From Cupriavidus necator (GTDB lineage Bacteria > Pseudomonadota > Gammaproteobacteria > Burkholderiales > Burkholderiaceae): a stretch of DNA of 64,000 bases. The stretch spans positions 496,001-560,000 of the forward strand of contig CP074390.1 of assembly GCA_022041995.1 (NCBI GenBank), written 5' to 3'. Every line of letters begins with the position of its first letter. The stretch's first letter is position 1. Below, piece by piece: positions 60,736 to 64,000 of this stretch. The notes under the pieces are model-generated. The model saw nothing but the letters and a program-made list of their open reading frames with translations. It was not told the origin of the DNA and ran no database searches. The translations under genes were made by a program, and so were the position numbers.

Positions 60736-61607
60736 GTGTTGTTGAGCGGTTGAATGCCTGGCGATCCAGCGGCCGCCCGCGGAAGGCTCCCCTCTCCCGC
60801 GAGCGGGAGAGGGGAGTTAACGCGGCGGCAGGCGCTACGTCCGGAGTTCTGACGGGCGCACGTATCGACATCCGGAAAGTCAGCCACCGGTTCGGTTCCG
60901 CCGATGACCAACTGCAAGTCCTCGACGACGTCGACCTCAACGTCGCCCCCGGCGAATTCGTCGCCCTGCTCGGTCCCAGCGGCTGCGGCAAGTCCACGCT
61001 GCTGCGCCTGGTCGCCGGCCTCGACCAACCCTCCTCCGGCGACATCCTGCAGGACGGCACGCCCATCACCGAGCCCGACCCTTCACGCATCGTCGTGTTC
61101 CAGGATCCCACGCTGTATCCCTGGCGCCGCGTCTGGGACAACGTCGCACTCGGCCTGCAGGCACGCGGCATCCTGGCGCAGGAGCGCCACCGCGTGGATG
61201 AGGCGCTGCGCCGCGTCGGCCTGGAAACCTTCGCCCGCGCCTTCCCGCACCAGCTCTCCGGCGGCATGGCGCAGCGCGTGGCGCTGGCGCGCGCGCTGGT
61301 CAATGATCCGCGCCTGCTGGTGCTGGACGAGCCGCTGGGCAAGCTGGACTCATTGACGCGGCTGGCGATGCAGAGCGACCTGGTCGATCTGTGGCAACGT
61401 TCGCGCTTCTCCGCGCTGCTGGTCACGCACGACGTGGAAGAAGCGCTGTTCCTGGCGCAGCGCGTGATCATCTTCAGTCAGCGTCCGGCGCGCATCACGG
61501 CGCAGATCCGGGTCGACCTGCCCTACCCGCGCCATCGCGGCGATCCGCGGCTGACCGGGCTGCGGCACGAAGCGCTGCGCCACCTGGGGCTGGACGCGAG
61601 CTGGTAA
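60729..61607 (+). CDS. SsuB-like ABC transporter ATPase with a palindrome-encoded N-terminal insertion
   Basis: 292-residue ATPase of the nitrate/sulfonate/taurine family. Walker A GPSGCGKST (about 82-90), VFQDPTLYPWRRV, LSGGMAQRVALARAL, LLVLDEPLGKLD and VTHDVEEALFLAQRV are all present. The first 45 residues are unusual: residues 20-30 (APLSRERERG) are encoded by a REP-like palindrome (60787-60816). No convincing later start exists, so the palindrome appears to be read through. The start overlaps the permease stop. Confidence 0.9.
   Translation: MVSVVERLNAWRSSGRPRKAPLSRERERGVNAAAGATSGVLTGARIDIRKVSHRFGSADDQLQVLDDVDLNVAPGEFVALLGPSGCGKSTLLRLVAGLDQPSSGDILQDGTPITEPDPSRIVVFQDPTLYPWRRVWDNVALGLQARGILAQERHRVDEALRRVGLETFARAFPHQLSGGMAQRVALARALVNDPRLLVLDEPLGKLDSLTRLAMQSDLVDLWQRSRFSALLVTHDVEEALFLAQRVIIFSQRPARITAQIRVDLPYPRHRGDPRLTGLRHEALRHLGLDASW
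60787..60816. repeat. REP-like palindromic repeat inside ssuB-like coding sequence
   Basis: CTCCCCTCTCCCGC, GA, GCGGGAGAGGGGAG: perfect 14-base arms with a two-base turn. It matches the intergenic copy at 46319-46347 except for one base in the left arm and the turn. Its 30-bp length preserves the reading frame, and translation through it gives a basic RERERG peptide. Confidence 0.8.
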
Positions 61608-61638
61608 TGGCGTTGCGCTTCACCTCGCGGGCCGCCAG

Positions 61639-62814
61639 ATGAGCGGGCCGCCTCCGCAGGCATGGCTCAATGCACTGCTGGTCCTGATCGAGAAACTCCA
61701 GCTTGGCTTGCTGTCGCTATGGCATGCCCTTGGCCTGACCGGCGACAGCCACGGCCAGCCGGCGTGGCCGTGGGCATGGCGCGTGGCGGGCGAAACCCTG
61801 CTGATCGACCTGGGCCTCGCGCGCCAGGTCGGCCTGAGCCTGTGCGCCGTTGCCGTTGCCGTGGTGGCCGTCGCCGTCGCACTGGCATGGCGGCGCCATC
61901 GCGGCGTGCTGCTGGGCGCCGGTGCGCTGGCCCTGGCGGCGGCGCCGTGGCCCAGCGCATCGCTGCTGCTCGGGCCTGCGGTGCCGACCAGCTTCCACGC
62001 CAGCCCTACCCGCTTCTCCGTCGATGCCATCGCGCTCGGCGCCCGCGTCTATGCGCAACACTGCGCTGGCTGCCATGGTGTCGATGGCCGCGGAGAAGGT
62101 CCGTTGGCGGCAAGCCTGGCCAACTGGCCGCCAACGCTGGCCAGCCCGCTGCTGGCGCGCCGCGCCGATGGCGAGCTGTTCTGGCATGTGCTGGCCGGCA
62201 TGCGCGACCGTTACGGCCAGCCCACCATGCCGGCTTTCGGCGATGCGCTTAGCCACCGTGAGGCCTGGGCCGTGATCGACTACATGAAAGCGATGTCGGC
62301 CGGCGGCGGTGCCGAGGGCAACTGGCCGGTACCGTTGCGGCTGCCAGAGATGGCCATCCGCTGCGCCAATGCCGCGCCGCTGGCGCTGTCGCAATGGCGC
62401 GGCGACCAGCGCGTGCGGCTGGTCGCGGTGGACGGAACGGCATCGTTGCCGTTCGAGGATCCCCGCTTCCTGACCGTGCTGGTCACGCCCGACGGGCGCC
62501 CACCCGCGCGGGTGCCGCGCTTTCGCGCCGGCTGCACGGCTGCTTCGGCAAAAGCATGGCAGGCGGTGGCAGCGATTGCCGGCCTGCCGCCCGCAAAGCT
62601 GGCGGGCACGCAGCTGCTCTCGGACCGTGCGGGATGGCTGCGCGCGCGTGGCATGCCTGGCAGCCAATGGTCCGATGCCGACCTCGTGTGCGTGTCAGCG
62701 CCCGCTGCCGGCACGGCGCGTGCCATGCCGAAGGCAGGCGATGGCCTGACGGCGCTGCTGCTGCGCATGGATGCCGAGCCGGTGCGCTTCGTCAAGGGCG
62801 GCTTTATCCATTGA
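61639..62814 (+). CDS. Membrane-anchored c-type cytochrome
   Basis: 391 residues. Two hydrophobic stretches, about residues 68-82 (CAVAVAVVAVAVALA) and 90-112 (GVLLGAGALALAAAPWPSA), anchor the protein; a cytochrome c domain follows with heme motif CAGCHG (about residues 143-148) and the axial Met in GQPTMPAFGDAL, then a C-terminal domain of about 170 residues with Cys residues and no further heme motif. It likely accepts or passes electrons at the periplasmic face. It begins 31 bp after the ssuB-like gene on the same strand; whether it serves sulfite oxidation is unproved. Confidence 0.85.
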   Translation: MSGPPPQAWLNALLVLIEKLQLGLLSLWHALGLTGDSHGQPAWPWAWRVAGETLLIDLGLARQVGLSLCAVAVAVVAVAVALAWRRHRGVLLGAGALALAAAPWPSASLLLGPAVPTSFHASPTRFSVDAIALGARVYAQHCAGCHGVDGRGEGPLAASLANWPPTLASPLLARRADGELFWHVLAGMRDRYGQPTMPAFGDALSHREAWAVIDYMKAMSAGGGAEGNWPVPLRLPEMAIRCANAAPLALSQWRGDQRVRLVAVDGTASLPFEDPRFLTVLVTPDGRPPARVPRFRAGCTAASAKAWQAVAAIAGLPPAKLAGTQLLSDRAGWLRARGMPGSQWSDADLVCVSAPAAGTARAMPKAGDGLTALLLRMDAEPVRFVKGGFIH

Positions 62815-62978
62815 TGCCGCCGGCGACAGGACGGCACGCTGATCCGCCCCGATTATTCGCCGGCAGCGAATTCTGACTTTCCTGCCATCGCCGCTATCGC
62901 CCCCGCGCCTGAACTAACCTGCGCATCATGACGAAAACACTTCTGGAACCATGACATGGCGCGGATAAGGATGGCGGC

Positions 62979-63878
62979 GTGAGCGCCGTGGGAAGTGCGC
63001 GGCCCCTGCAGGGCATCACGCTGATGGTTGCCGCGGTGGCGTGCTTCGCCGCGCTCGACACGCAGACCAAGATCGCCGGACTGGCCGTGCCGATGGTGAT
63101 GGCGCTGTGGCTGCGCTACCTGGTGCAGGCGGCGCTGACCGGCGCCGTGCTGCTGCCGGCCCGCGGCCGCGCCCTGCTGCGTACGCGCCGGCCGCTGCTG
63201 CAGGGCGCGCGGGCGGTGTTGATGCTGATGTCCAGCGCGTGCGCGTTCTACAGCCTGCAGGTGCTGCCGGTAGGCGAATTCACCGCCGTCGTCAGCCTGA
63301 CCCCGCTGGCCATGGCGCTGGCCGCCGCCACCGTGCTCGGCGAACGCGTGTCGGCAGTGCGCTGGCTGTGCCTTCTCGCCGGTTTTGCCGGCGCGCTGGT
63401 AGTGATCCGCCCCGACGCCGGCCTGCAGCCCGCGCTGCTGCTGCCGCTGGCGACCGTGCTGTGCAATGCCGGCTACCAGTTGCTGACCAGCGTGCTGACG
63501 CGCGCCGACGGCGCCGGCACCACGCACTTCTATACCGGTTGCGTGGCCACGCTGCTGTTGTCGGCGGCGCTGCCGTTTGCCTGGACGTCGCGACTCACGC
63601 TGGGGCACTGGGGCCTGCTCGCGGGCATGGCACTGGCCGGCACCGCCGGCCACCTGTTCCTGGTGCTGGCGTACGCCCGCGCCCCGGTCAGCCTGCTGAC
63701 ACCCTACCTCTACCTGCAGATCGCCTTTGCCATGCTGGGCGGCTGGCTGGCGTTCGCCTACCTGCCCGACACATGGTCCGTGCTCGGCGTGGCGCTGATC
63801 GCGGCCAGCGGTTTGGCTGGCACCGTGGCGGCGGCGCGGGAACGACAGCTGCCAGGCCGCGCGGTCGGCGCGGCTTAG
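62979..63878 (+). CDS. EamA/DMT-family membrane transporter
   Basis: 299-residue, ten-helix drug/metabolite transporter with two EamA repeats. The first repeat shows PLQGITLMVAAVACFAALDTQTK and SACAFYSLQVLPVGEFTAVVSLTPLAMALAA, the second AYARAPVSLLTPYLYLQIAFAMLGGWLAFAYLPD. GTG start at 62979 with AAGGA ahead. It overlaps the stop of the convergent QuiC-like gene by three bases. Export of a small metabolite is likely, identity unknown. Confidence 0.92.
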   Translation: MSAVGSARPLQGITLMVAAVACFAALDTQTKIAGLAVPMVMALWLRYLVQAALTGAVLLPARGRALLRTRRPLLQGARAVLMLMSSACAFYSLQVLPVGEFTAVVSLTPLAMALAAATVLGERVSAVRWLCLLAGFAGALVVIRPDAGLQPALLLPLATVLCNAGYQLLTSVLTRADGAGTTHFYTGCVATLLLSAALPFAWTSRLTLGHWGLLAGMALAGTAGHLFLVLAYARAPVSLLTPYLYLQIAFAMLGGWLAFAYLPDTWSVLGVALIAASGLAGTVAAARERQLPGRAVGAA

Positions 63879-64000
63879 TAGTGCAACTGCGCCTGCGCCG
63901 CCATCCGCACCGCCGCGTTCGCCGCACCGTAGCCCAGATAGCCGGCGCGCTGCACCAGCTCGAAGAAGAAGCGGCCCTGGAACGGCGCGGTATACGCATG
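63875..64000 (-). CDS. C-terminal end of a QuiC-like protein (3-dehydroshikimate dehydratase/HPPD-fold)
   Basis: 41 codons of the C-terminus are in the window, ending at TAA (63877-63875). The residues HAYTAPFQGRFFFELVQRAG and GYGAANAAVRMAAQAQ match the end of 4-hydroxyphenylpyruvate dioxygenase-fold proteins (the G-RFFFE motif carries the Glu metal ligand) and in particular bifunctional 3-dehydroshikimate dehydratases of the QuiC type in Burkholderiales. The rest lies outside, so the TIM-barrel half cannot be checked. Confidence 0.7.
   Translation of the reverse strand, partial: HAYTAPFQGRFFFELVQRAGYLGYGAANAAVRMAAQAQLHY

Overview
The window is a compact, very GC-rich chromosomal segment from a beta-proteobacterium of the order Burkholderiales, most likely Cupriavidus or a close relative. 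The evidence is the gene content: three TctC/Bug-type periplasmic receptors or porins of Burkholderiales type, a 3-gene heavy-metal RND efflux system, a kgu (2-ketogluconate) locus, an Ohr peroxidase, and many LysR/IclR/LacI/GntR regulators each beside a small catabolic cluster. No tRNA, rRNA, CRISPR, phage or complete insertion sequence was seen. Genes are tightly packed, often with ATGA start/stop overlaps.

Layout. 1-637: end of an OmpR-type response regulator. 0.75-5.2 kb: two SDR enzymes, a LysR regulator, a RidA-like protein and a GlxA-type regulator. 5.4-12.8 kb: eight genes on the minus strand forming a probable aromatic/keto-acid catabolic regulon (intradiol ring-cleavage dioxygenase, SDR, beta-keto acid cleavage enzyme, MDR reductase, cupin, porin, Bug receptor, LacI repressor), with two matching LacI-type operators. 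13.2-14.0 kb: a small secreted repeat protein and Ohr. 14.2-22.1 kb: a ptxS-kgu locus for 2-ketogluconate in which a polar-amino-acid-type ABC transporter takes the place of the usual MFS permease KguT; three PtxS operators are visible, two of them bracketing a TATAAT box. 22.2-27.9 kb: a TIP30-like protein, a Bug receptor, an AtuA-type pair, IclR and an acyl-CoA dehydrogenase. 28.1-36.5 kb: a 2-hydroxyacid cluster (D-type FAD dehydrogenase, polyamine-type ABC importer, DapA-family lyase, L-type FMN dehydrogenase, IclR). 36.5-42.7 kb: uracil-DNA glycosylase, IclR, GMC oxidoreductase, MHS transporter, GntR, alpha/beta hydrolase. 43.2-46.2 kb: large MscS channel and a small secreted protein. 46.4-52.7 kb: heavy-metal RND efflux (A, B, C) with a small exported protein. 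53.0-53.6 kb: RHH/MazF toxin-antitoxin. 53.7-62.8 kb: organosulfur region (four-domain rhodanese, thiol dioxygenase, DszC/SfnB-like flavoprotein, SsuD-like monooxygenase, Ssu ABC transporter, membrane cytochrome c). 63.0-64.0 kb: EamA exporter and the C-terminal end of a QuiC-like protein.

Three genes (potA-like ATPase, GntR regulator, ssuC-like permease) are each broken by loss of one G in a short G run, and a fourth small gene is broken in a GC dinucleotide repeat. The pattern points to base-calling error but real mutation cannot be excluded. The most interesting items are the LacI-controlled ring-cleavage/keto-acid-cleavage cluster, the ABC-type kgu locus, and a 47-bp IS-end-like element sitting in the loop of a terminator hairpin.
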